Origin: Sugiyamaella lignohabitans
Taxonomy: Eukaryota; Ascomycota; Dipodascomycetes; Dipodascales; Trichomonascaceae
NCBI RefSeq assembly: GCF_001640025.1
Contig: NC_031674.1
Span: forward strand, 2,170,001-2,234,000
Direction: 5' to 3'
Length of the DNA stretch: 64,000 bases
This document shows positions 34,301 to 44,396 of this stretch, in pieces. Positions within the stretch are counted from its first letter, which is position 1, and each line of letters opens with the position of its first letter. Both the position numbers and the translations under genes were made by a program. Below the pieces are notes generated by a model. That model did no database searches and was not told the DNA's origin. It was given only the letters and a program-made list of their open reading frames with translations.

Positions 34301-36655
34301 TTACTTTTGCTCCTGTTTGAGACGCCAGGCCAGGTACTTCGCCGAGTGGCCGACTGTGGAGCGAGAGCTGGGAACGCGCTGTTCAGAATCGTCGCCGACA
34401 TCGTAGCCTGCACCTTGCAATTGGAAGTTGTAGCCGAGTTCTTTGCGGATGTGATGGGTCACATGTCGGTCGGGGATCCATAGGGGAGTGGATGCAAACC
34501 ACAGCATTTGGTTTGTTCTCGACTGCTTGGCCACTCCATGAAGTTGTTTTACAGGTAGCAGGTTTTGAACAGTTGGTGGCAATGTGAATGTGGTGGGAGT
34601 GATTGGTGGTACACCTCCTTGGAATTGTAAATGAGGTGGTAATGCTCCAGGAACGGCACCGATTTGTCGGTTCACATATGGCGAACCACGTCCTGCGAGA
34701 GTGGCTCCTGGAGTCATGGATCCTGGTCCCATAGGAGCAGCGAATCGCGTGTTGCCGGCAGAAGGAGGCACAACAAGCGATACGTTCGCACTTTGAGCAC
34801 CGGGTCGTGGTCGTGAAGTACGAAGGGCATTTCCAATAGGACCAAAAGGACCCACGACATCACCTTGACCCTCGGGAGTAGGCAGCTCGAGTGGCTCTTT
34901 GGCATCAGGAGGCCGCTTATATACCCCACCAACAATAGGAGGAGCGTTGTCAGCACCCATTTTAGGCTCGGGAAGTGGGTCGTCGTCTGTAGCGTTCTCT
35001 GGTAACAGGTTCTTAATTGGCGAGGGCAGTTTCCTGAGTGACAAGGGTCTCTCGTAGTAATCTATCTCATACTCGATATGACGAACCTCGTCAGGAAGAC
35101 ATGCTTTCCATGTTCTAATACGGTTAAACGTCTTATCAACCTCGTTATATCTGTTGTCACAGCAGTAAACCATGGTTCGAGGCGTCACACTAGAAGGACG
35201 ACCTCTGATATATCGTGACACAAACATTACAAAACACTTTTCAAGAATCTCGCTCACTAAATGGTCTCTATATTGACCGGATTTGAAAACCTCATTCTCG
35301 TAAAATACCCGGTCGTATCTGTGTACAGTCTGCTCGGGTCGGAAATACCAGCATACATTGACCCATTTTTGGCCATCAGAAACCTGCCAGATACGGAAGA
35401 TTTGGCCAATAATTGGCTTGGCCGGGTCATTAGGATTACTCAAATGAACCCAGTCACCAACTGTATACTTTTCACCTCGATGATCGAACTCGTCAAGCGG
35501 CAAACGTGCAGTTCTGGCATGACTCGATTCGAGGTCTTGGTACGCCGAGTCGGGTTTCTTTTTCTCTTCGTCAGCAGTAAATTCCATAACTTTTGATAAA
35601 GTTTCTGCGTCTTGATAAATCTGCGAACCTTTAGTGTTAAACTGTTTGGCATTCTCAAACATCAGATTCATATCAGCAAGAAACATCTCCACAGACTGGT
35701 ACTTTCTTCCCTTGATATTCTTTTTTATCTGATCCAATGAGATTGGATGTTGGATTACTGTGTAATAATCTGGATACATCTTGCCATCAGGCAGTCGTTC
35801 AAAAGGAGCCGACAGGACTCGTCCCGTAGACTCGATTCTTTCTCTACGAATGGCACGAAGAATGTTCTTGATTCTGTGTTCATGAGGCTTGTCTACAATT
35901 GGAGGTCTTCCTCGTCGTTTGCTTTTACGTTCATTATCTAGAGACGCAGCTGCTTGACGAGCATCTTCTTCTTCCTCCTCGCGCTTTCTCCGCTGTCCAA
36001 GCAACACTGACCGACGAGGTCTAGAACTTCTTCGTTTGGCACCAGGTCCATATCCATCGTCGTCGTAGTCATCCTCGTCATCGTCATTATCATCGTCATC
36101 TCCATCATCATCATAATCATTCTGACCAGACGTCACACTGGGCTCTTCATAATACGGTTCATCGTCGTTATCAGACCCATCAGGCAGTGGTCCGATCTCG
36201 GGATATTTCAGCTGTTCTTCAGTGTATCTACCAGTCTTTCGCAACGTCTCAATAACTACGTCACGTAAATAATTGTCTACAACCACCGCATCTGCGTAAA
36301 TGGTGCTGCTTTTGCGGTTGAACACCCGTGCATTGTACGTAATCTGGGCAAAGTCCCGGATATACTCTGCCACATCGGTGTACTTTTTCTGAGCAATATT
36401 CTGCTTTATCCGGTACAGCGAGAATGGCCGTTTAATAATCTTATAATACGCAGTCAGCCTTCTCTCAGGCAGAGCGTGAAACACATTGGCTGCCTTGTGG
36501 TCACCGGCATCCAGCTCATAAACGCCATCCAGCAATTGCTTCATCAGCTGCTGTTCGCTCACTTCTCCTCCACCAGTCTCGCCACCACCAATCTCGCTCC
36601 CACTGGCCACATCACTGCCAGTCACAACATCTTTGTGCTCCTCGTTCTCCGACAT
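34301..36655 (-). CDS. RSC1: RSC chromatin-remodelling subunit Rsc1/Rsc2
   Basis: A 784-residue nuclear protein of the RSC remodeller. Bromodomain 1 spans about 36-140 (PFSLYRIKQNIAQKKYTD, acetyl-lysine Asn in TYNARVFN). An acidic run of D follows at 163-200, then an AT-hook-like KRRGRPP at about 246-252. Bromodomain 2 is at 258-360 (PISLDQIKKNIKGRKYQS, FENAKQFN), and the BAH domain at about 391-520 (YTVGDWVHLSNPNDPAKPII to RHIEYEIDYYERP). The C-terminus has the family's LWFASTPLWIPDRHV. Order and spacing of domains match yeast Rsc1/Rsc2, which are a later duplicate pair, so this is likely the single pre-duplication gene. Confidence 0.95.
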   Translation of the reverse strand: MSENEEHKDVVTGSDVASGSEIGGGETGGGEVSEQQLMKQLLDGVYELDAGDHKAANVFHALPERRLTAYYKIIKRPFSLYRIKQNIAQKKYTDVAEYIRDFAQITYNARVFNRKSSTIYADAVVVDNYLRDVVIETLRKTGRYTEEQLKYPEIGPLPDGSDNDDEPYYEEPSVTSGQNDYDDDGDDDDNDDDEDDYDDDGYGPGAKRRSSRPRRSVLLGQRRKREEEEEDARQAAASLDNERKSKRRGRPPIVDKPHEHRIKNILRAIRRERIESTGRVLSAPFERLPDGKMYPDYYTVIQHPISLDQIKKNIKGRKYQSVEMFLADMNLMFENAKQFNTKGSQIYQDAETLSKVMEFTADEEKKKPDSAYQDLESSHARTARLPLDEFDHRGEKYTVGDWVHLSNPNDPAKPIIGQIFRIWQVSDGQKWVNVCWYFRPEQTVHRYDRVFYENEVFKSGQYRDHLVSEILEKCFVMFVSRYIRGRPSSVTPRTMVYCCDNRYNEVDKTFNRIRTWKACLPDEVRHIEYEIDYYERPLSLRKLPSPIKNLLPENATDDDPLPEPKMGADNAPPIVGGVYKRPPDAKEPLELPTPEGQGDVVGPFGPIGNALRTSRPRPGAQSANVSLVVPPSAGNTRFAAPMGPGSMTPGATLAGRGSPYVNRQIGAVPGALPPHLQFQGGVPPITPTTFTLPPTVQNLLPVKQLHGVAKQSRTNQMLWFASTPLWIPDRHVTHHIRKELGYNFQLQGAGYDVGDDSEQRVPSSRSTVGHSAKYLAWRLKQEQK

Positions 36656-37221
36656 CCTTCACTCTCTCCTCAGATCGTGACGCGTCTAACCCACATGCCA
36701 ATCCACAATTTTCCTACTTCACCACCTGCGCCGCACACGCCGCACACGCCGCTTGTGACAGGGTCCGGACCGGGCGCTGCCTCCGGCGGCTGGGGCTCCG
36801 CCCCAGACCCTGCTGCTCCTCTCGCTTCGCTCGAGTCGGGCGTCGGGGGTCCAACGACCGAGGAGAGAGCGAGAACAGTGGTATGCTTAAAACGGGGTTT
36901 GTGCAGTTTCAGAGGAGCTTAGCTCCGTGTGAGAGGGGCCAATTGAGTGCCTGGAAAGACCTGTCTATTAATATTACCCCTGCCTGTTTCCTGGGATTGT
37001 TTCCTAAGCCGTAGCAGCCTGGGAATGCCGTTTTAACTGGGGTAAATGAAAAGATCGACGCCGCTAAACCGGGGTCAGGGACCCCTACGCCCGACTCGAG
37101 CGAAGCGAGAGGAGCCGCGGGGTCTGGGGCGCAGCCCCAGCCGCCGGAGGCACGCACCAAAGTAAATATAAAGTGTATTCTTTACAAAAAAGTACTAGAA
37201 AACAGGGAGAAAAGTAAAGGC
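36656..37221. other. Intergenic region between RSC gene and GH17 gene
   Basis: About 570 bp between two minus-strand genes: the RSC promoter and GH17 3' flank. It contains one widely spaced palindromic arm pair and nothing else recognised. Confidence 0.6.
36778..37152. repeat. Widely spaced palindromic arm pair, locus 16
   Basis: A left arm at 36778-36838 and a right arm at 37092-37152. GGGCGTCGGGGGTCC after the left arm pairs with GGGACCCCTACGCCC before the right arm, so the inverted repeat continues inward, then holds about 220 bp of other DNA. Confidence 0.8.
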
Positions 37222-38403
37222 TTAGTTGCCGTTGCCGTAGATTCCCCAGTATTGCTCGACGTTGAGGTAGCCGGGAGCCTTCCAGAGGTCGTTGAAGGCG
37301 TTGAAGACAATACAGTCGTTGCCGACAGAGCTCTTGAGAGCAGAGACAGCGGTTTGGAGGTTTTCGGACGAAGGAACGGCGACTCCGTTGGAGTCACCTT
37401 GGCTGGGCCAGCCGGACTCGGAGATGAGGACAGACTTGGCACCGTTACAGGCAGAGTAGACACGTTGGATTTGGAGAAGAGCCCATTGACCGGCTTGAGA
37501 AGCAGTAACACCACCGTCAAAGAAGGCGTGAGCATTGACAGCCATGTAGTCAGAGTATTGACAGAGCTCAGGGTTGTTGATGACAGCAATGAAAGTGTCA
37601 ACAGCAACAACAGGACCAGTGTATCCGTAAGATTGGAGAATACCACGGGCTTGGCCGACAAGAGAACCGACTTGGGCAGGGGTGGCTTGACCACCGTTAA
37701 CAAGCTCGTTACCAATGGAGATGGTGTGGATGACACTCCAATCGTTGTTGATACCGTCCTTGATGGTACCAAGGTCACCAGCAACGTTACCAATGTCGTA
37801 GACACCGGCAAACAACTTTTGTCCAGGAGCAAGAGCAGCATAGACATTAGCGACTTGGTTACAGTCAACACCGTAGATACGGATGACGTTGTAACCAGTG
37901 AGCTCAGCAAGGTCGGCAGCGACTTGAGAAGCAGACTTACAACCACCGCTGTTGGTGTAAGGAGAGTAAGAGATACCAAGGGCACCGGCACTACCAGCAG
38001 AACCGCTAGGAGAAGAAGAACCCGAGCCGGAAGAAGGAGCAGCAGCAGCGGCAGAAGAACTGCTGGACTCAGCAGGAGCAGGAGCAGGAGCGGCAGGAGA
38101 AGAAGCAGCAGCAACAGTAGCAAAAGAAGTGGCAGCTGGAGGAGGGGCCTGAGGAGCAGGAGCAGAGTATGCGCTGTTGGCAGCAGCAGCAACAACTGGG
38201 TTGACAACAGCAGTAGCCAAGTCATTGGCAGCAGAAACAACAGCAGTGGCAGCAGCAGCATTGGCAGTCACATAGTGGGTAACTTGAACAGTTTCATACT
38301 CAACAACAGGTTCACGCTTGTGTTGGTGATGACCGTGTTGGATAGGTTGGGCAAGAGCACCAGAAATGGCAGTAGCCAAAGAAAGAATAGCAGAGTACTT
38401 CAT
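37222..38403 (-). CDS. Secreted GH17 cell-wall glucanase/transglycosylase (Scw4/Scw10-like)
   Basis: A 393-residue secreted protein acting on beta-1,3-glucan in the wall. It has a signal peptide (MKYSAILSLATAISGALA) and a Kex2-type KR at 29-30. An Ala/Ser/Pro-rich linker spans about 45-140. The GH17 barrel starts at GISYSPYTNSGGCKS. Catalytic residues are Glu233 in SIGNELV (acid/base) and Glu329 in ISESGWPS (nucleophile). There is no GPI signal at the C-terminus (ends QYWGIYGNGN), as in soluble or covalently linked Scw4/Scw10. Strong codon bias produces long empty frames on the other strand that should be ignored. The start at 38403 places the signal peptide first. Confidence 0.94.
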   Translation of the reverse strand: MKYSAILSLATAISGALAQPIQHGHHQHKREPVVEYETVQVTHYVTANAAAATAVVSAANDLATAVVNPVVAAAANSAYSAPAPQAPPPAATSFATVAAASSPAAPAPAPAESSSSSAAAAAPSSGSGSSSPSGSAGSAGALGISYSPYTNSGGCKSASQVAADLAELTGYNVIRIYGVDCNQVANVYAALAPGQKLFAGVYDIGNVAGDLGTIKDGINNDWSVIHTISIGNELVNGGQATPAQVGSLVGQARGILQSYGYTGPVVAVDTFIAVINNPELCQYSDYMAVNAHAFFDGGVTASQAGQWALLQIQRVYSACNGAKSVLISESGWPSQGDSNGVAVPSSENLQTAVSALKSSVGNDCIVFNAFNDLWKAPGYLNVEQYWGIYGNGN

Positions 38404-39190
38404 AATGAAAGGCGATAAGTGATCAGTTTGAAATAGGGGGGTAACGTATAATAAGTTCAAACAAACGAGGTTTAAATCCAAATGTCGTCAATAAGAATAC
38501 TGATAATCAAAAAGTCGAAATATGGGCCGAAAACGTTAATATCAAATTACGAGTCGAGGCAACCAAAAAATAAAAGGTAATAAGGTAATCAAAATCAATA
38601 AAGTGAAATAAGTCGAGAAACAAACAGTAGCAAAAGACCAGCTTTAGTCACGAGTTTCTGAGATTCAAGTTAATGACGATAAAAAAATATAACAAAACGA
38701 GAAATATAAAGGAATGTGGGCTTAAAAACACGGGGGATTTCGCGAAAAGACGAGAGCTCGAGTTTAAAAGAACGACGTTGGAGTTTTTTTTGGGGGTTGG
38801 CTTTTTTTTTTCAAAAAGTTTGTTGACTGATCGAACGTGACGAAGAAGAAAAAGAAGAAGAGAAAAAAAAAAAGGAGAACCTGTCGCAACTGGCGACCCG
38901 GTTAGTTTTATGTGACCAGTAGCGAGCTGCCAGGCCCCGTTGCCGATAGAAACAGGGCTAGGAATGTAAATAAGAACCACTAACGCACATTACCTGTTTA
39001 GGCTCTGATATACATTGTGCATTGTGCATACTTAACCGGGTCCTCAGAAGGTAACGGTGAGCTGCAGGTAGAAAAAAAAAATAAACCATCCCCCATAAAA
39101 AGCAATTCTCTTCCCTCACGAGCACCGCTGGGCCTTTCTTCCTACCGGGGGGCACTTGGGGGGCCTAGGGGAGCTTTCGGGGGTGGGTGC

Positions 39191-39506
39191 TGCCTCCGGC
39201 GGCTGGGGCTTCGCCCCAGACCCCGTGGCTCCTCTCGCTTCGCTCGAGTCGGGCGTCGGGGATGGGCAGCGTCGTGGGAGGAAGTGTTAGGGTGGTTAGG
39301 GGCGAATTGGGCCGGTGCGAGGTGGGTCTGATCACGGTTGTTGTTGCCGTTGCTGCTGACCTTTTTCCAGGCTGGACTCCCCCGGGTTCAGCTCAAACCT
39401 ACCCGGCCCGAGGCAAGTGCCCCCTCGCAGTCTCAGTGCCATGCCCCAAACCGCTCGCGAAGCGAGCACAACGGGGTCTGGGGCAGCGCCCCAGCCGCCG
39501 GAGGCA
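39191..39506. repeat. Widely spaced arm pair with mixed tails, locus 17
   Basis: A left arm at 39191-39251 with CTCGAG tail. A right arm at 39453-39506 has the third tail type, GCTCGCGAAGCGAGC. About 200 bp lie between them. Confidence 0.75.
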
Positions 39507-40018
39507 GACTCCCCTCCCCCCTTCGCAATGGAACAGGGGGCTACAGGAAAAGCAATCAACGGTTGCATGGCCAGGCAGGAGCTCCCAGCGACAGCGGGGC
39601 CTGCGATGGCATGGCTGGCTGGAGGCCGTGCAGGGCCTGTTTTTAAGGGGTACTTAACCCCCTGAACAGGGGGCCGTGCAGCGCATGGTTAGAGATGGGC
39701 TGCTGGTAGCGGCCTTGCGAGCAATTGCTGGGCACGGTTAGCGTGGCCGGCCCGTCGAGGCTGCTAGACTGTGAAACCCCCCTATCTCTTGGCTAGATCT
39801 TGGCTGGCTAGCAGCCGACCAGCAGCTGGAACTGGCTAGTAACTTGGCTGCTGGGTTTTTAGCCGAAGTATCACTGGCTGGCTAGCCTCTGTTGGCAGTT
39901 GACTGCCGGTTGTGTCAGTCGGTTAGACTGGCTCGGGTCCGGCTTGGCCTCAACAAATAACGGCGCCAGCGTCAGGGGGAGCTTAAAGTGGTTGAGTGAG
40001 AGCCGTCGTTCAATTGAC

Positions 40019-40040
40019 CGGCTGCTGCTGCTGCTGCTGC
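40019..40040. repeat. CTG microsatellite
   Basis: Seven consecutive CTG-type triplets in non-coding DNA. Confidence 0.9.
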
Positions 40041-40884
40041 CAACTGGTTTTGGGCTGGTCAGGCTTGAATATCATGCCCGCTGTTAGACTGCTACTTCTA
40101 GACCCCGCCAAGTCGCTAGCTAATCTTGCGATGTGTTGCTCGTTGTTGTTGTTGTTATTTTTTTGATTGACAGATAGACAGATTGACTGTCGCGGGATAA
40201 CGGACGACTCAGCCAGACTCAGCAGACTGCCCGAGCCTGCTGAGCTGCTACTAGCTTCCGGTGCTCCCTGTCTATCGCGCCAATCTTTTTTTTTTGCTAA
40301 TAGACTATATCTCGACGCCCAATTGTATACCAACTGTATACAAGTCGTTGCTTTTTTAATTCTTTATTTACGCTGATTGTTTCTTTTTTATGTTTTTAAT
40401 TATTTTTCAGTCCTAATTGAATCCCAGCATCGCTCCCCTGTTGGCCAGTTTATCAGCAGTCCAGGCTATCTGTCGAGTCTATCGATGGACAGCCAACTCT
40501 AACTTTGGCACAACCCTGCCGCCTCAATCCGGCCGGTGTGGCTATAACTGCTCCCTCACCCTCTGCCAGTTCTGCTGCTAATGCTACTGCTGCCACAGGC
40601 AAAATGCCACCACCCCAGGGCCAAGACCCCTCTGTCCCTCTTTTCCCCTACTGGCGGCAAATGCCGCGGCCTGGAGCTGCAGCAGTCCAATCTCTGATCG
40701 CGAGAATGGCATTTTAGGCGTGAAAACAAACAATCCGCATTGGAATGAGCACCTGTCCGATCTAGGTAACTGACGCACAGCACGCGAGTCTAAATGATCG
40801 CGCTAGTCAACATCCTCATCTCTCTCACTACAATCAGCCCGTCAGCCAAGACTTGTCTGTTTCGGTGTTCTTGGGGGGAGGGGT

Positions 40885-40939
40885 CTGCCTCCGGCGGCTG
40901 GGGCGCTGCCCCAGACCCCGTTGTGCTCGCTTCGCGAGC
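40885..40939 (+). repeat. Solo left arm, third tail type, locus 18
   Basis: TGCCTCCGGCGGCTGGGGCG ending with the hairpin GCTCGCTTCGCGAGC. It is preceded by a G run. It may pair with the right arm at 41471, about 530 bp away. Confidence 0.9.
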
Positions 40940-41470
40940 AGCGCCCGGCCGGTGCTGCTCCTGCTGCTGCTGGCTCGGTTCCTGTGGGAAGGTGGGGAGG
41001 CCGCCAGGGTTTTCCAACCATTTTCTGTATGCTGGCTGCTGGTCTCAGTTGTCTGTGACTGCCTCAGTCGCCAACAGACAATCTGCCTAATTACCTGACG
41101 CGTGTCTATGTGTCACTTTATTAATTGAGGCAGGCTGCTGCCGGCTGACTGACTCCAATAAACCGATATTAATTATATTGGCTGTACCTCATATCCAATA
41201 TACAGGTGCATGTTACCTGCTGCTACCGCTGCTGCTGCTGCTATTGATTCTGCTATTACTGCTGGTTCTGCTGCCTCCTGGTGCCATCCATGCGTATGCA
41301 CTTACAGCTATATAATACTACACCACTGATAAATAATAATAAAAATAATCGGGAGTGGCTGCTCGGCTGCTGGATCCTCACTCCCCCCTGCTGCTGCTTA
41401 TGCCCGTCGCTCCTCGGCCCCACCCCCCTAAACTCCAAACTCCAAAGCCTCTCCGGCCCCTCCCCACGTC

Positions 41471-41523
41471 GCTCGCGAAGCGAGCACAACGGGGTCTGGG
41501 GCAGCGCCCCAGCCGCCGGAGCA
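41471..41523 (-). repeat. Solo right arm, third tail type, locus 19
   Basis: The hairpin GCTCGCGAAGCGAGC followed by ACGGGGTCTGGGGCAGCGCC and GCCGCCGGAGCA. One G is missing near the outer end, followed by a C-rich run. Confidence 0.9.
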
Positions 41524-41683
41524 GGCCCCCCTCCCCCTCACGCACCCGGGACCACCCATGCCGTCATAGCGCCTGCCGGACAGAGACGGCGGCATAAAGT
41601 GGCCCCACCGGCATGGCCCGTTTCAGGTCGGTTTCAAGCCTGTTTCATCCAGCGGGCTGCAGCGCAAGCCGGGCTGGGGGGTG

Positions 41684-41826
41684 TGCCTCCGGCGGCTGGG
41701 GCTCCGCCCCAGACCCTGGTTGCTCTTGCTTCGCAAGAGAGGCTTGGCGGGGCCGTCGACGCAGACGACTCGAGCGCAGCGAGAGGAGCAGCGGGGTCTG
41801 GGGCGCAGCCCCAGCCGCCGGAGGCA
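41684..41826. repeat. GC-rich palindromic element, locus 20
   Basis: Complete. The left tail CTCTTGCTTCGCAAGAG has compensatory changes on both sides of the hairpin relative to CTCCTGCTTCGCAGGAG. The right tail is CTCGAG type. Confidence 0.95.
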
Positions 41827-43152
41827 CACTGGCTCCACCAGCGTCTTATTACATGGGACATATAATATTATAGGGGAGTATGTCCGATAAATTGCTTGGT
41901 GCAGGGGTGGCAGCTGGACGTGTGCGTGATTGGGCTTGGCTATTGGTTAGATAGGACTGACGTTTGGCGGTCAGGGGTAGTGGACGGCACTGGCTGGTGG
42001 GCCAGACGGCTCGTGGTACGGTTGTTGGTCGAGTGCCGTTTGGGAGCTCGGGGCGGTAGGTGGTAGCTGGGGTGCAGCAGGGCCACCAGACAAAGAGAGC
42101 CGCCTGGATTGGTTATCAGCAGCAGCCTGTCGAATTAAGGCCCACCCAGTGCTATTAGCGTTTGGGCTTGTTTGTTTGTCTGCCCTTGACCGCTTGGTAA
42201 CCTTAACGTGAAAGTTAGGGTTTACTGTCACATACGGGGTTGAGGTGAAAAAAAAAACCGTTGGTCATTGCATGCTATACTTGCCTAATTGGGACAGTAT
42301 TTTATCCTAATTCGTAGGGTGACATATCGAAACGAAGCCGCTTCTGGACGCTGTAGAAAGAGTAGCAGCATCGTTCTACTGGGATTAGCTTTTAATCATG
42401 CCTAATCAATCAAACAAATCATGTATCTCTTAATTAGCTGGTGTATGGAACCGCTGAAAACGAAGTCCAGCAGCTAACTTAATAACTAACAAAGAACACA
42501 ACAACTTCCTCAACAAGTTTTCTACCGAAATAGCTCCAGTGCCCAGGAATAACTAGACCAGACCTGGAGGTTAAACCTACCAGACCAAGTCCAGGACACA
42601 GACGACTGTCTGCTGCTCTTCTCGAGCAGCTCTACTGGTTAAATAGGATATACAGTATACAATGCACAGTTAGTTAGGTAGCTTCTTAAAGAGTCTGTAA
42701 CCTAGCCTGCTGGCTAGTAAGACAAACAGATAGACAGATTGTCATATAGCATCATATACTATAAGCACAATCAGGTAAAGAGTAGAGCCCTGAGTCAGTT
42801 ATTGCCAGCAGTCTGAACTTGGAGAGACCCGACAATCATCCCGGTGAGGAAGCAACACAAGAGAATTGCTGGTTCATCCATGCATTAGTCGGGCCGAATG
42901 ATATGTAAAAAATTTTACAACCGCCGGAAACAGTCGCAATCAACCCTGCTAGTGTCTTGCAATATCGTCACTTCACCGGACTCGATCTGCTGCTGCTGGA
43001 TTCGAAACCTCGCGATCGACACTAACTTACCCAGTCGAGCAGTCTGAACAGATCGACAGTGAAAAATACTAGCGACGCCGATCTTCAAAAGGGTCCGGTT
43101 CAGATCGAGGAAGCTGCTGCTGCTGCTGCTCGTGGAACTCGACTGGTCGGAC

Positions 43153-43210
43153 TGCCTCCGGCGGCTGGGGCTCTGCCCCAGACCCCGTGGCTCGCTTCGC
43201 TCGTTACGAG
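43153..43210 (+). repeat. Solo left arm, locus 21
   Basis: TGCCTCCGGCGGCTGGGGCTCTGCCCCAGACCCCGTGG followed by a shortened, altered tail (CTCGCTTCGCTCGTTACGAG). Confidence 0.85.
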
Positions 43211-43394
43211 GCGGTGTCACTGGGTTCAGGAGTCACACCGGTATCAGCGATGGATTCTGGCTACGAGTTGGACTGTTTATTCTGTCCAGAATGGGTACTG
43301 TTTTTTTTTTCGAGAACGGAGATCGTTTCCATAGCGATCGCCCGACCAGACACGCAAGTATCGGAACGAGCTTCTACGACATCGGAGATGCCTG

Positions 43395-43535
43395 TGCCTC
43401 CGGCGGCTGGGGCTCTGCCCCAGACCCCGTGGCTCCTCTCGCTTCGCTCGAGTCGGTATCGTCCACGGTCCGAGCAAAATCTCCTGCGAAGCAGGAGCCA
43501 CGGGGTCTGGGGCAGAGCCCCAGCCGCCGGAGGCA
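43395..43535. repeat. GC-rich palindromic element, locus 22
   Basis: Complete: left arm with CTCGAG tail, a spacer with GGTCCGAGCAAA, and right arm with CTCCTGCGAAGCAGGAG tail. Confidence 0.95.
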
Positions 43536-43916
43536 AATGCCCACCCACCACTACCCGTCAACGGTGGGTTCGTGAGATTTCAGAAGCTGCATGCGCGAGA
43601 TGACCCTGCAGGTCCCACTGGAAAAAAACTCTTTCCAAGAACCCGGGATTGAAAGCTTTTGACCTGGTCGACGTGAAAAATTTTCATGTCACGCTCGGCG
43701 TCCGAATGAAACATACGGTCAGAGAGGGACTGTAACGGCATTTCCAGCTGCTCGAGCAGGCTGTTCGAGCAGCTGTTGCTCCTCTCTCGGCCAACTGCCA
43801 ACTGAAGACTCCATTCACTCACTCAAACCCACTCTCGACAGAACAGCCAATATCCTGCTAACCGACCTAAAACCACACCTCACCGACCATGCACCTGCCA
43901 GGACCCTGACGACAAC

Positions 43917-43970
43917 GCTCGCGAAGCGAGCACCACGGGGTCTGGGGCGGAGCCCCAGCCGCCGGAGGCA
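43917..43970 (-). repeat. Solo right arm, third tail type, locus 23
   Basis: GCTCGCGAAGCGAGC followed by ACGGGGTCTGGGGCGGAGCC and GCCGCCGGAGGCA. No left arm nearby. Confidence 0.9.
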
Positions 43971-44209
43971 GAGCCGCCGACCCAGAAACAAACCCCGGAA
44001 AACACCCTTGATCGAAATACTAATTATAGACCGGAGCAAAGAGACACTAGTCGCGTGAGATCTGAGGCTCTAACATACATAAGCATTGCAGCATGAATCC
44101 AGGGGTGCATAAACCCATGCAGGGGGTAATAAATTAAATTAAGCTATGCAATATAGGAATGTGAAAACTGTCCAGGGTCGTCTGCCGGGTCCCTGCAGTG
44201 GATGGGACG

Positions 44210-44373
44210 TGCCTCCGGCGGCTGGGGCTCCGCCCCAGACCCCGCTGCTCCTCTCGCTTCGCTCGAGTCGGTGCGCCGGGATCCCAGGATCGGGATATTG
44301 AACTCCCATACCCCACGCCGCTCGCGAAGCGAGCACAACGGGGTCTGGGGCAGCGCCCCAGCCGCCGGAGGCA
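44210..44373. repeat. GC-rich palindromic element with mixed tails, locus 24
   Basis: A left arm with CTCGAG tail and a right arm with GCTCGCGAAGCGAGC tail. The spacer is longer (about 50 bp). It ends 24 bp from the BOS1 stop. Confidence 0.9.
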
Positions 44374-44396
44374 CATCCCCACCCCGCCACGGCCAC

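Larger units (their letters stand above)
38404..44209. other. Gene desert rich in palindromic arms
   Basis: About 5.8 kb without a recognisable gene. It holds at least seven palindromic loci, many copies of short GCTGG/CTGCTG words, and a (CTG)n run at 40019-40040. Frames here are short, repeat-derived or low complexity. Confidence 0.55.

Noticed and set aside
37252..38418. Long open frame on the plus strand opposite the GH17 gene
   Set aside because: It is an antisense shadow caused by the strong codon bias of the GH17 gene; its sequence is V/L/S/R-rich with no motif.
42960..43040. Possible tRNA on the minus strand (GGTTTCGAATCC B-box-like sequence)
   Set aside because: The flanking bases do not form a T-arm stem and no acceptor stem or A box is in place.
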